Positions 42,740 to 54,500 of a stretch of DNA of 64,000 nucleotides are shown here, piece after piece. Position numbers and translations under genes: made by a program. The DNA is from Leishmania infantum JPCM5 (taxonomy: Eukaryota; Euglenozoa; Kinetoplastea; Trypanosomatida; Trypanosomatidae). How positions within the stretch are numbered: the first letter of the stretch is position 1; each line of letters begins with the position of its first letter. The notes beneath the pieces were generated by a model, which was not told the DNA's origin, did not search any database, and worked only from the letters and a program-made list of their open reading frames with translations. The stretch spans positions 737,823 through 801,822 of the forward strand of contig NC_009413.2 in assembly GCF_000002875.2 (NCBI RefSeq). Direction: 5' to 3'.

Positions 42740-43549
42740 CTACGGTGCCACGGTGTAGCTATCCCCAAGAAAGGAGCCTGCAATGTGCTTCCACTCTGCG
42801 CCCTCTTCTGCCGTCAGCACCCCTGGCTGCTCGTGGAAGAGCCACTGCCAAACTGAAGCCACGCCGTCCCGCATCTCCTCTGCGTCTGACTGCGGCACGT
42901 TGCTGGCGTCGGAGATGGACTTGAACCGGCAGTACTGCTCCACTCTGCCCATCAGTACTGTTATAACGAGCAGCTTCAGAAGTGCTTGACGCCGTGCATC
43001 AGCGTTCACTTTGTGCGCCTCCGCCGACTCGCCAGCAGGGTGATTGGGCTTTTCATCTGACGCAAATGAACCACCCAACGAGCTGTGTTTGCTCTGCCGG
43101 AACGACGACGGCGGCGCCGCCGCGTGCGACTCTAGCTGTTCCTTGACGGCGGCCAGCAGCTCCTCCACCACTGTCTCCACTCCGCTAAAGTCGGCGTAGT
43201 CGTCCGTGTCGCTGTATGGCACGATGTCATCCTCGTTCAGCGCCTCTTCTCTCTGCTCTCGTAGGTAGTTCTCCGGCTCCACGAGGGACTCACGAAACGC
43301 AGCGAAGGCGTCCATCATCCGCTCCGCCACGGCGTACACTTCCTCATCAGCATTCACGGCTGCCATGAGTTCTCGCCATTGCACACTCAAAAGCAGCTGC
43401 TCCCGCTGGGTGCGAGCTGCCTCCAACTCTCTCTGTAGAGCATCCAGTCGCCTCTCAAGCTGTGCGACGTGCTGCGTCGCTTCTTGCAGTCTCTCCCGCT
43501 CAGCCGCAATGGCAGATGGCGCGATTTCGTCCTCGGTGAGCGTGGCCAT
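42740..43549 (-). CDS. Coiled-coil hypothetical protein, 269 aa
   Basis: ATG at 43549 opens a 269-residue frame. Residues about 15-60 form a clear coiled coil with heptad leucines (ERLQEATQHVAQLERRLDAL and on to AARTQREQLLLSV). A helical region follows, then an acidic stretch (ALNEDDIVPYSDTDDYADF, about 105-122), a Ser-rich linker near 150-170 and a helical C-terminal half with HKVNADARRQALLKLLVITV and RVEQYCRFKSISDASN. No signal peptide or membrane segment. The gene stands between repeat copies B and C. Function unknown; a scaffold or cytoskeletal role would be a guess. Confidence 0.78.
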   Translation of the reverse strand: MATLTEDEIAPSAIAAERERLQEATQHVAQLERRLDALQRELEAARTQREQLLLSVQWRELMAAVNADEEVYAVAERMMDAFAAFRESLVEPENYLREQREEALNEDDIVPYSDTDDYADFSGVETVVEELLAAVKEQLESHAAAPPSSFRQSKHSSLGGSFASDEKPNHPAGESAEAHKVNADARRQALLKLLVITVLMGRVEQYCRFKSISDASNVPQSDAEEMRDGVASVWQWLFHEQPGVLTAEEGAEWKHIAGSFLGDSYTVAP

Positions 43550-46500
43550 TGCGAAGTCACACGCTTTTTAGAAAGAGACGTGAATGAATCAAGTCACCAG
43601 CCCGGCGCCGCCTCACCTGCACACACACAAACTTGATGCGCACGTGTCCACGCACAACAGCAGCAAAGACAAACGGCAGCAGTCAGACAGTGGCGCGGCG
43701 AGGAGAACTGGGTGATGCCCGCCCTCCAAGAAAGAGAGTGCAAGGAGCAGAGAGGTGCGAAACAAACCGGAGAAGGGCAAAAACTCGCTGTCACCAACAC
43801 CGCTCAGAAGGCAGCGCACAACGTACAAACACGCGAAACGAAGATTGAAAAAAGAAGCAAGCAAGAGAATGAGCGAAGAGAGGGCAGATAGTGAGGATGG
43901 GTACAGGGAGAGAGCGGGGGCGGCGGTGAAAACTAAGCAGACAAACGTGGAGGAGAAAGAAGAAGCGGTGCTGGCGCAACGCCAGCGTGCGTCCCCCTCG
44001 TCTTCTGTTTTGCTTTCCTGTATAGATCTCAATCTATTTGGAGGACAGGGAGAGGCCCAAAGATAAGGACGGTCGCTGATGTGCACCAAGACAGACACAC
44101 ACACAAACGCAAAAACTCAGAGATAAATGCACACGCGAAAGAGAGAAATAGGAGGCGAGACCTGTGCAGGTGTGCACAGGGGAGTGTGTTCCCTTCGATG
44201 TATGGCGGCTGGGGCGTCCGTGGCTATATATGGGGAGTTTTGTTTTACTTATTATTTTCTTTCTGTTCGTACGGAGCTGAGGCGCATGTGTGAGCTGTTC
44301 CTCGCACTTCTCCACGTTTGTTGTTCGAACAGGCAAACAACGACGCGAATGCAAGTGAGGTGGTGTGTCGACAGAAAAGGCAGGAAAGTAGGGAGGGCGA
44401 CAAAAGGCACAGAGAGGAACGCAGATAGTAAAGTAGTGGTGCAGGAACAGGGCATGCACTCAATCTAACGCGAGCAGGCGTGCACCGCTGCACGACCAGA
44501 AAGTGAAGAGCAACAATAAGCACGCAGGCAGCATGGCGTTGAGGGCTCCTGCGTCCATGGAGGAGCCATAGATGGCCTCCTTTCCTTTTTTCTCGTTTCT
44601 TGCGCAACCCCAATAGTGTGTGGTGGTCATCGTTTGACGATGGTTGCAGAACGCATGCAGGATGCAGTGGCAGCGCATGTGCACGCAGGAGGGAATGTGT
44701 GTGTGTGTGTGTGGGACAACGTGCGGCGGCGCATGTCACAGAGAGAGAACATCGCAAAAGCATATCAACACGTGGGGGTGGGGGCGAGGAAAGCGGGAGA
44801 TGACGATGGAGTGCGCCATGAGAGCGCAGCAGAATGAATGCGCCGCAAGAGGGAAAGAAGGAGGGGGAGAAGAAAAACGAACGGAGGAGCCGTCCAAGGA
44901 CAGAGAGTCCATCGATCACGGCGGCGTGGTGGGGGGCGCCGAAAATGTAGACACCAGTGGGATACGGAGCCCACCACATGGTGCGACTTGTTCACGGCGA
45001 AAGACCACCACAAAGACCCTTCTAAGGTTGATGAGAAGTCGTAAGCGTCACCCATCTTCGGTGAAAAAGAGGCTTCGGCTTTCGTTACCCGTATCTCCAC
45101 CTTGGATAAGGGCCTTCGCCCCGCAAGCAATGTGCGCAGGAACACCGGTTGCGCGCGTCGGTGTCTGTGCGCCCCGCAAGAGAGTTTGCGTATCGTGCGT
45201 GCAACGCAAGTCTCTTTTTTTTTCTTGCCTTTTTTCTTTCTTTCCGCATGCGAGAAGGGGGTGGGGCCTTGCGGAATGCAGTGCACACTCTGAGTTGTCA
45301 CGCGCAGCGTCTGCCTGCCTGCCTTTCGCGTGAAAGAAAAAAAACCAAAGGTGATGAGAAGCGGCCCCACCACCGCATCATATGAGTCAGCGGCAGCAGC
45401 GGGTTATGGCAGCATCGGCGGAGGCGTAAGGTACCAGCGCTGATATACCTGGCGTGGCGCACGTCAAGATGAGCTAGTGGGCAGGAGAAAGTGGAGTCTG
45501 TCCGACACCGCGACGTGGCGTAGCAGTGGTCGGCATCGCCCGAAAGAAGCGGCGAGCGGTGACACGCAGTTCCAACGTCACAAAAAAAAAGTGAAAGGAA
45601 AACATGCTCTCGTCGATTTCGATGCCGCAATAGACATGTGCTGGACTTGCCCTTGCGGCGCGTTCTGTCCGTGTGTTTGTACCTGTGCGGAGCACAAGAG
45701 AAGCTGCAAGACACAAAAAGAAATAGGGGTTAGAGCGGGGGTAGAGGGGGGACGATGATGAATCACAGATGCAAAATTCGTGCACATTTCCTCAAACGCC
45801 GGCAGTGTCCGTGTACGGTAGCTCATAGTTGATAGCGCAGCCGCTTCGGTTTCTTTTCCTCTTCTCCCTTTGTCGCCTGGGCTGGTATCTCGACAAGAGT
45901 AACCACGGAGATCTGTGCAGCACGCGGAGGAGAGATAGGGGCACACTTTCCCTTTTGTTTTAAGAGGCACGCGTGCACGGCCGAAAACAGCCTCAATAGA
46001 GGATTTGAATTTATAATCTTCTGCTTTTATATGCGTGCCCCTTAGAGGGAGAGGGACGTATCGAAGGTGTGTAAGCGCTGATCTGGCTCATGTTTGCGTG
46101 TACGCCTATATGGACATATACACAGAGTGAGGTATCTCCCTTACCTCGCACTCTGGGAAAAAAGGACACGAGGAGCACAAAGTCCCGGAGGTACGGAAGA
46201 GCACGGAAGCTACTGTCCTTGTCAACAGCCGCTCTGCCGGTCACAGTCTTGTCGCCCACGCACACAGATACAGGAGAAAGCACATACGTTCAGGTAATGG
46301 ACGCAGAGCACACAGCGACACCGGGTCAGGCTTGCCGGGAAACTTCTATGTATGTGCCCATCAGTGCGGGCACGCCGACACGAAGGCCGAATAATGACAG
46401 ACTCTAAACAGCTGGGCGTCTGCGAAGGGAAGCGACGGTGAGAAGGGGGGAAGAAGCCGATGTGCGCATGTGCTTACTGCTGTTTCCGGTGCACCACTGG

Positions 46501-46573
46501 TACGTCCGCCCGAACCACACACACACACACACGCAGCTGCAGGTCAGCTATGCTGCAACCTACAACGAGGTCT
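43550..46573. other. Long intergenic spacer (3 kb)
   Basis: No convincing gene. There are purine-rich plus-strand stretches (43720-43980, 44380-44430, 44840-44890), a TG run near 44697-44713, T runs near 45213-45240 and an A run near 45582. A coding-like patch on the minus strand at about 45055-44880 switches frame and is reported as a finding only. A CA run (46520-46533) lies 40 bp left of repeat copy C. Confidence 0.5.
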
Positions 46574-47986
46574 AGCAGCGGCAAACACACAACAACAAAA
46601 GAGCCCACAGAGACGCTGCGTTGCAGAGACGCCGACGCGCGTGTGCAAGAGAGGGCCGCACGATAGCACAAGACAACGAGTGAGAGGAGTCGAGAGCGCT
46701 CTCCCACGCACACCGCAACGCCCACTGCACTCTCTTCGCCTGCGCAGCCTGCTCATTCGTCCAGACACAAGGCAGCCGATCGACGCACACAACCACAGCT
46801 CACCTACCCTCGCAGGGGTGCGGCGGAATCCTTGTCGACTAGGACAAGCCGGCCCGCCGTCCAATCGGCCCACACGGAGACTCGGCTGGACGGCACGCCC
46901 TGATCCAGGCGGGCCGCGCCCAGCGTCCTGCTCGAGGGCGGAGGCGGTGGCGTCCGTCGTGCGGGCGATAAGGGGTGGTCGAGGTGTGCGCCGCAGGAGC
47001 TCGAGGAGGAAGGCGGCCGGCCTCAGGTCAGCGCCCTCCGAGACCCTGCACCCTGCCACCTGCACGTCATGCCTCCCCCCTCCAGTCGCTTGCAGCAGCG
47101 GCATCCCATAATATGGTGCGGTGACTCTCCGCATGGCAGTCGGAGGGGCTCGATCGTGCCGTTCGGGGGTGCTCTCGCCGCGCTTCCAGCACCTGCGCCC
47201 CATCAGCCCGCCCCGTTGGACGGCCGAGACGCCGCATGTTGCGCGCGTATGCGCTGTGGCGCTCATTGGTGTGGAGCTCCTCGCGCCTTTCTCGTCCATC
47301 ACGCGTGCGCGGCTGACCTCTCGATGCCTTGCGTGGGCGTGATACGCCATGCCGGCTCTCCATGACAGCGCCTGTGCTCCGTGCTCGCATCCTTGCACGC
47401 CGGGGCCTGCCGCACGACAACCTCGGTGTCTGGAGGGGGAGGGGGCGTGACTGGGTGGCCTGCACGCATGCGCCGCGGCAGGCGGGACGCTGCTGTGAGT
47501 TCGTGGCAGCGGGGGTCTTCCACCCTTTCCGCAGGGCCGCACGCCTCTCATAGGCGCGGGCGGGTTGAGCGGGAGGGACCCGTGGATAGGCACGCGCCAG
47601 CGCAGAGAGAGAAAGAGCGCACGGCCTGTCCTCCTGAGAGGGCATACGAGGCAGCCATAGACAGCAGACAGGTGAGGAGCCCACGCGGCGCGAGCGAGGC
47701 ATGCGCAACCACATTACTGCGTGCAAGGCCATAGCGTGAAACAGCGTGTGCTTCGCCCACCCTCCTCGAGTGATCCGCGAATCAAGCGTAGCATATCGGG
47801 CACAGCACCGGGTCGGACGCCCTCATAGCAAACACAGACGGGGGATGGGGGCACCACAGTACCGGCGCAGCAGTAGGCAGCACACCATCGGCACCCCATG
47901 CCGCCACTGCCAGCCACCCGCCGTTGCAGTAATGCACGGCACCGACAGGTGCCGGTGCGGAACTGGGCGAGCATGGTCTCCCGTCG
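46574..47986 (-). repeat. Dispersed repeat, copy C (1413 bp)
   Basis: Full-length partner of copy A, in direct orientation about 11.2 kb away, same length and nearly identical. The single C/G difference near 46852 is a useful marker between copies. Its right edge ends with the same GTCTCCCGTCG text as copy A, after which the flanks diverge. Confidence 0.85.
47714..47983 (-). pseudogene. LINE-type retrotransposon C-terminal remnant in repeat copy C
   Basis: Same reading as in copy A: RRETMLAQFRTGTCRC then MGCRWC on the minus strand, ending at a stop at 47714. The sequence upstream of RRETM differs from that in copy A, so the shared block starts within this motif. Confidence 0.45.
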
Positions 47987-48704
47987 TCCGGTGGCCTCAT
48001 TATCGCGGTGCTTGTAACATAACTGCGATCGTTGAGGTGAAAAAAGAAAACGAGGCAGTGTAGAAGTCAGCACATACCGCTAGTGGCCGATGGGTATACA
48101 GGCGCATACAGCACAGAGGTGTCGCCAATGGCACCTGCGTAGAGTCACGCGAAGCAAAAACAGGCACGATTAAGTGTTAAATAGAGAGAGCGTCGATAAG
48201 TGTCGGGTGAAGCAGGTGTATATATAGAGAGAGATTCATCTGCGCACATGCGTAGGAGTCCATGACGCAATGGGGGTAATACCTAGAGTAAAGCGAGAGA
48301 ACGGAAGACAGCAGAAGACTCAAGCGTGTGCTGCCATGATAAGGTAGAAAGGAGAGAAAGGTGTTGGGGGAGGGCGCGCTGTTTGTGTCGTGCCAAAGCT
48401 GATTCTCCTTTGCTGGGTACACACAAAAACATGCACAGAATACGTGATATTCGCTGCTGTGCTTCTCAGTTTGTTGCACCATGTCTCCCTCTTCGGCTTC
48501 TCTGACGCGAGTGTAAAAAGGCGCATGCCACCACCAATATGATAATGTACACAAGCATAGATATTCACCTCAACACGCACGTATCCTCACACCTGCGCTC
48601 ATGGGAATGAGTGCTGCCACGTCAGCCACCAGCGCGCCAGCTTCCATCGCTCCTCACTTATTTTCTCTCTTCCTTTCCCCCGCTTGTTTTTTTTGTTCGT
48701 TAAC
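47987..48704. other. Spacer, 3' region of the thioesterase gene
   Basis: No convincing gene. It is more AT-rich than other spacers. A 125-codon open frame at 48177-48554 on the minus strand has AT-rich third positions and no recognisable domain. Confidence 0.55.
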
Positions 48705-49904
48705 CTACAGCTTCGTCATGCCTGTACAAAGGTTGCTGGCATGGAGGTCGTCACGACGGGCCACGCTGCAGCGGTATCGTACACGGGCCTCCATGAACTG
48801 CTGGAGTTCCTCCTGCGTCGCCCCATTCAGCTCCAGCCCGACCGGGATGGTGCATTTCCGCCCAATATCATCGTTATTGATCAACACAAAGGACGCACGA
48901 TTCGTGATGACGGTGCTGGTGTCTTTGCGCTCCGCCTTGAGCACCACATCCACCTCCATTGTGGTGTTGCGCACATATATGACGGTCGCCTCGAGCGTCA
49001 CCCAGTCCGTGGCGAACACCGGCTCGGGGAAGGCAACACTGTGCATTCCAATCGTAAAGACATGGCGGTTGGCGGTGAACGTGCGGCCGCAATGAACGGC
49101 GTGCTGCTCCATCCACGCCATCAGCTCTCCGCCAAAGACGGTGTTGTTGTTGTTCATGCAGGATGTGAAGAAGATGCGGTTCGCCTCCACCTTGGTGGAG
49201 TTGATACGGGCATGAGTGGGCTTCTGCTGGTTGATGGAGCACTGCACCTCCTCCGTGGTGAGGGTGCGCTTCAAGCGCTCGGCCGTGTTCTTCTTGTTTT
49301 CCTCCTGAAGCTTGCGAACTTTCACATAGTGGTTATGCAGTTCAATGTCAAACGGGTCCGTCAGCTCTATCGCTGGCACCACCTTGGCCGCCTTCAAATC
49401 TGGCGTGATGGCCACCATGGTGAAGAAGGAATGGCCAGCCGGCGTCTCGGTGCGGGTCGACGGCGACTGCCGGTAAAACCGAATGTAAATGCCCATAGAG
49501 CTGGAGCCACAGTGTACCAGGCGGCTGTCTAGACGGACCGCGTCACCGTGCAGGATGGGCGACGAGAAAATTGTGTCCGTGACGCCCACGGTGCAGGTCA
49601 GGTACCGCTCATGAGTCAGACAGGCCTGATGGTCAACCGCCTTCTGAGAGGTGCGGGCGGCGCACATGTCGAGCATCGACAGCACGCGGCCAGCGGCCAG
49701 GCGTGCCCCTGGTGTGGTGTCGGAGCCGGCGATGTCGGTCCAGCTCACATGGATGGGGTCCATCATGCCTTGCTTGGGGTTGCCAATGATGACGCCGGTG
49801 CGGCAATTCTCGCGAAGTGCCGACGACGACGATGCGGTGCTGGCAGCCACCGCACGGCGGAAGAGGCGGGAGGTGACCGCCTGACAAGCTGCACGGCGCC
49901 ACAT
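48705..49904 (-). CDS. Acyl-CoA thioesterase with two hotdog domains (ACOT9-like)
   Basis: The protein is 399 aa from ATG at 49904, close to the roughly 400-440 of mitochondrial ACOT9. I chose this ATG because MWRRAACQAVTSRLFRRAVA is a typical mitochondrial presequence; the frame is open for 88 codons upstream but that part is spacer-like. Two hotdog folds are expected: the first around 60-190 (VSWTDIAGSD, then SSMGIYIRFYRQS), the second around 255-390 with NNNNTVFGGELMAWMEQHAV, the helix motif that lines the active site in this family, and ITNRASFVLINND near the end. The enzyme hydrolyses acyl-CoA to free fatty acid and CoA in the mitochondrial matrix, limiting acyl-CoA build-up. Confidence 0.88.
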   Translation of the reverse strand: MWRRAACQAVTSRLFRRAVAASTASSSSALRENCRTGVIIGNPKQGMMDPIHVSWTDIAGSDTTPGARLAAGRVLSMLDMCAARTSQKAVDHQACLTHERYLTCTVGVTDTIFSSPILHGDAVRLDSRLVHCGSSSMGIYIRFYRQSPSTRTETPAGHSFFTMVAITPDLKAAKVVPAIELTDPFDIELHNHYVKVRKLQEENKKNTAERLKRTLTTEEVQCSINQQKPTHARINSTKVEANRIFFTSCMNNNNTVFGGELMAWMEQHAVHCGRTFTANRHVFTIGMHSVAFPEPVFATDWVTLEATVIYVRNTTMEVDVVLKAERKDTSTVITNRASFVLINNDDIGRKCTIPVGLELNGATQEELQQFMEARVRYRCSVARRDDLHASNLCTGMTKL

Positions 49905-51578
49905 ATTTTTCCTCTTTCCGTTTCCGTGCTCTGTTCGGGCTTGCAGACCTCTGTGCGAGCGAGAGGGATGCACACAATATCGTGTGTGCAGCTGGCGTGC
50001 CCTCTCCTTCAAAAGCAAACAGCAAAAGCAAAACTGCGCAGGGCGAACACTATTACGTTCGCTTCCGAGGGCTGATCCAGGAAAGGGCGAAGGGAGTGGG
50101 GAGAAGTTAAACGAATCGTCAAGTGTCTGGGTGAGGAGGAAGGGGTGAGGGAGGAAGCACCGTATCAACGTAGGTGGATGCGTATGGCGGGTATGAGCAC
50201 GTCTGTGCGTGTGGTGTGTGTGTGTGCGTGTGTCTGTACCACGGCAGACGACTTACGCGCTGCTGTTGCTGTTTCACTGCTATTGTGCCTATGTATATAT
50301 ATATATATGTATTTGTATTTCTGGTGTGTTGTGCAGAGAGGAGTCTCCCCGCCGACGCTACAGAGGTGCGCGTATATACTATATATATATATATATGTAT
50401 ATGTATATACATCAATACGTATACGCATACGTACGTGTACGTATGTACAGGGGCTCTTATCCTTGTCGTTAAGGGGTAGACACCCAGACACCGAGGCAGA
50501 GCGGGTGAGAGAGATGGTGGTGGTGACGGTAAGCGTAAGCGGAATTATGAGGAAGAACGTGGGCACAAAAGAAGCGCGGATGTGAGGGGTGGGGAAGAGA
50601 GCGAGAGAAAGGTAGGGGAGGGGGGTCAAGGGCCGATAACCTTCGATGAACGAGACACCTCTGCGTAAGCACAGCGATCCCCCTTTTGCTTCTCTCTCTT
50701 GTTGCTACGATGAATGGGAGCGGAGGGGAGAGGGGGGGAAGAGAAACAGCATGAAAGCTATGCTCCCGTTACGTGTCAAAAAGGGGGAGGGAGGGGGGAG
50801 AGGGGGAGTGGAGTTGTGGCACGAAGAGGGTGAGCGGATCCGCATCTGGGAAAGGGCACAGTGCACCGTAAAGTGCAATCGTTGCCACGCTTCTCCTTTC
50901 TCTCTTTTTTGGTCGCGATGTCCTTCAAAGGACACCGCGCAAAACAACTTGTGAACCGTTGGATTCGTGTAGCGTGTGCAAGAGGCACGAAAGCGCCGTT
51001 CCCCCACCCCTACCTCTCTCACACAAGGACGACCGTAGATGAATCAGCTGTGGCCGCTCGATGGAGCAAGGATGCAGACGGGCGCGGTGTAACGAAGGGG
51101 GAGGAGGGGGAGAGCCTGCAACACGACACAGCATGCAGAGGGAACTGCGAAGGTTCCTGTGGCACTCACTTCGACACAGGATCGAATCGACACATACACA
51201 CACACACGTAAAAGAAAAAAGAATCAGAGGAGAACGTAAAGGAATGAAGCACGAAGAGCAAGCGCTCCTGTTCGAGACGACACCACAAACGGAACAAGAA
51301 GGAGGTAGAGGATAGAAGCGTCATCATACCCACGCCACCATGAATAAAGCGTTCCACAACAATCACTATTTGCATTCCATCGACTCACTCCCCTTTCCCC
51401 CATACCTCGATGGCTGCTTTTTCCCGTCTTTGGGGGGGGGGCATCTCTCTTTTTCCTCTTCTTTTACATCGATTCGTTCTTTGACTATGTTGACTCGCCC
51501 GTGTCGGTGATACGAGGAGACCTACACCCACAAACCAGCTCAGCGTCGCACACGCCCTCAAACGCCCACACACGGCTG
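49905..51578. other. Intergenic spacer with AT microsatellites
   Basis: No gene seen. AT runs lie at about 50292-50309 and 50376-50404, purine-rich plus-strand text at 50590-50640 and 50710-50830, and a G run near 51432. Confidence 0.55.
50376..50404. repeat. AT dinucleotide microsatellite
   Basis: An almost pure TA/AT tract with a similar one at 50292-50309; both lie in the spacer between the MORN and thioesterase genes. Confidence 0.85.
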
Positions 51579-54500
51579 CTAATCCCCGTGCTCGTTCACG
51601 ACATACTGCAGCTTTTCCATCACTACGCGCCGCTCCTGCACGAGGCTGTCGAGGGCCTCTTTCGAGACGGATGATCGCTTCCTTTCCGGTTTGGTTGGCG
51701 GTGCTGCCGCAGCGTAGGCCTTCTTGCCCGCGCCCCTGCCACCATCTTCCTCTTCCTTGGATCCCAGCGTGAAGCGCAGCTGCCAAATGCGCTCATTCAG
51801 CTCCCGCATCTCCTCCGTGAGCAGATGGATCTCATCCTCGCGGGTGCTGCGTATCGAACTCGCCTCATCCATCAGTGCCTTAAGAGAGCCCTTGAGAGGC
51901 TTGAGTACCCGCTGCTGAATCTCTTGGGCTCGCCCCGCTGCCAGCGCAGAGCTGAGTCGGCCTCGTGAGCCGGACTGCGCCGGTGCGGTGACGGGGCATG
52001 GGGAGCCTTTTGCTGTCAGCGTCAGGTTGCGGGATACCGTGGAAGGGGTGGGCGAGTCAGCTCGCGGTATGGCGTCGAGCAGACCGATGCCCGCCTGAAA
52101 CTTCGAGAGGTACGCAGAGGACGTTGGTACGGTGGCGCCAGCGCCGTGGTCGCCGTCCTTGGCATGGTGGATGAAGGCGGGTCGCGCGTTTGTCGGCGCC
52201 GTAGCAATCGGTGACGCTTCGTCAGCGGAGGAAGCCGCTGCGGCACGAGGGGGCGCATTCCTTGCCGTCCGCTGGGGTCGCCTCAGGGTGTACTTGGCCG
52301 TCGAGCGCAACGGCGAGACAGCAGGGGACGCACCCTTGGTTGACGACAGAGTGCCGCAACAGGCCGCGCGCGGGGGGCTGCCGGCACCGACATGTCCATT
52401 GGCACCAGTGTCGTTTGTCGCCGCAGAACTCATGACAGAGGTACGAGGGCTACGCTTTTGGTTTGCGGCGGCCGCCGGCGGGGCCGGCTGCCTCTTTGCG
52501 TCCTTCGAGTCGCGTTGTAAACTACGTCGCTGCGCTGGGGTAGCCGAGGATGCCCCTACAGAGGCAACACCGCCGGGCGCCGCCGCCGCCGCCGCCGCCC
52601 CACCTGCCGCGGAGGCTCGGCGGGCTTCCCCCTTGCGCATGAAGGAGAAGGGCTGTCGCTTTCGCGACTGCGACTGTGATTGCTGCTGCAACTCTGGCAC
52701 GCGGGACTTCAACACCTCCGCCGACAGCGTGTTTGGGAACTCATTCTCAGGAGTGAAGACGTTGCCCCTCAAGACGCCGGTGTCCGCTTCAACGTGCGCG
52801 CCGCCAGCGCCGCCGCCGATGCCACCTCCAGCAGTGGCAACTACTCCACCACCCGCCAGCACTCCATCTGCATAGTTTCGCTCTGTTTTCACACCGTCCG
52901 ACGACGTGTATGTGCCGGCGCCGTGGAGGACATTGTGCCGCCATGTGCAGTGGAGTTGGTTTCCCTCGACGAACTTGTAAGTGCCACGGCCGTGGCACTG
53001 CAGATGGAAAAGAGGCTGCTGCTGCTGCTGCTGCTGCCACCCGCCTCCGCAGCTGGCGTCTTCAACCTCGCCGACGTACACGTCACCGTTTGCAAAGGTC
53101 ATGACACCACACCCTATGTGCTTCGCCGCGTCGTAGACACCCTTGAACGTCCACGTCTCGTTGCCGGACTTAATGGTGACATCCCTGCCGGCCAGCGGCT
53201 GCAGCTGTGCATCGAAGCAGCCCTCAATGCTGGTTTTGTTGCGAAGGGTCAAGCAACCAGCGCCGCCACCGGGAACGCCTCTACTAAAGCTGCCCTTGTA
53301 CTTCAGGTAGTGCGGCGACAGGCTTGTGTCGCCGGTGGTGCCGCCGGTGCCACTAAAAGAAATGGTTCCTTCACCCTCGCGGTAACCGTCGAGGTAGCCG
53401 CCCTCGTAGGCAACGCGGCGACGATCCTCAGTGGTGTACTCCCTGCCTTGGCCACATGGCTTCCCGTTTGCCCACGACCCCTCGTACACGCGCGAACTCA
53501 CCGACCATTTTGGCGTGGATGCTTGCAGTGAGGATGGGGATGCTGCGGTCAGCAACGTGGCCACACCCCACCCGTGTGGCTGACCAGCCAGCCACTGTCC
53601 CTCGTACTTGAGGCCCCGCGCCTTGTCCTCCCAGACTCCGTTTCCTCCCGCCTGGCCTTCCTGAAGGTCGCCCGTGTACTGGACAGATGACGCGCTCGTC
53701 AAGGTGCCGGCGCCGCTGGGCACATACTGCGCCACCGCGCCAGAGTAGAGCGACCCGTCCGACCACTGCCAGGTTCCCTGCCCATGCGGGAGGCCACGCG
53801 CCCACTGTCCAGTGTAAGTTCCGCCCAGTCGTCCATACATGGCCGGGTCCCAGCAGCGCAGCCCCGTCCCAAGTACTTGCATGAAGTTGTGAGGCGTGAT
53901 CGGCGCCTCTGTCGGTGACGACGTTGCTGGTGGGGGTTGCTGTGTTGACGAGTCCGTCCGCCACTCTCCGGTGCCGTTGCCGTCCGCCTCGCCGTTGGAG
54001 AAGGTCCCCTCGTAGCAGGTAAGCGTGAGAAGAACGTCATGCGGCACGCACGTGGATGGAATGCGCTTGCGAACAGCGATGTCAGGGTCCATGCCGCGGG
54101 TGCCAGTAGAGCAGGGCAAGGGCCGATCGCGCAGCACGCCCGAGCCGTGAGGGACACCGTTGCGCACAGCGCCGTTGTAGCTGCTCCCATCCATGTACGT
54201 GATGACAGCAGAGGCGCCGGTGAACATGCCCGCAATACAGGGGCCATGATACGTCTTCATCGGGTGGGCGGCATACTCTGACTGGCTCAGTCGCAGCAGA
54301 CTCGCAATGGATGTCGAGGAGGTGGCGATCGATGACGACGCGACGGCAAAGGTGACCCGCACCTCTCCATTGAGCTGGTCATTGTGCCAATGACCCTCGC
54401 ACACAGCGCCGTCGCCTCCCTGCAGAACGCCCCTGCCCTCGCGCCGGTCCTGCGCAAAAGAGCCTTCAAAAACAACCCCGCTAGAGAGATGGTGAACACC

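Noticed and set aside
48177..48554. 125-codon open frame downstream of the thioesterase
   Set aside because: AT-rich third positions and no recognisable domain; likely 3' untranslated region.
49905..50168. Upstream extension of the thioesterase frame
   Set aside because: The ATG at 49904 begins a typical mitochondrial presequence; upstream residues look like spacer.
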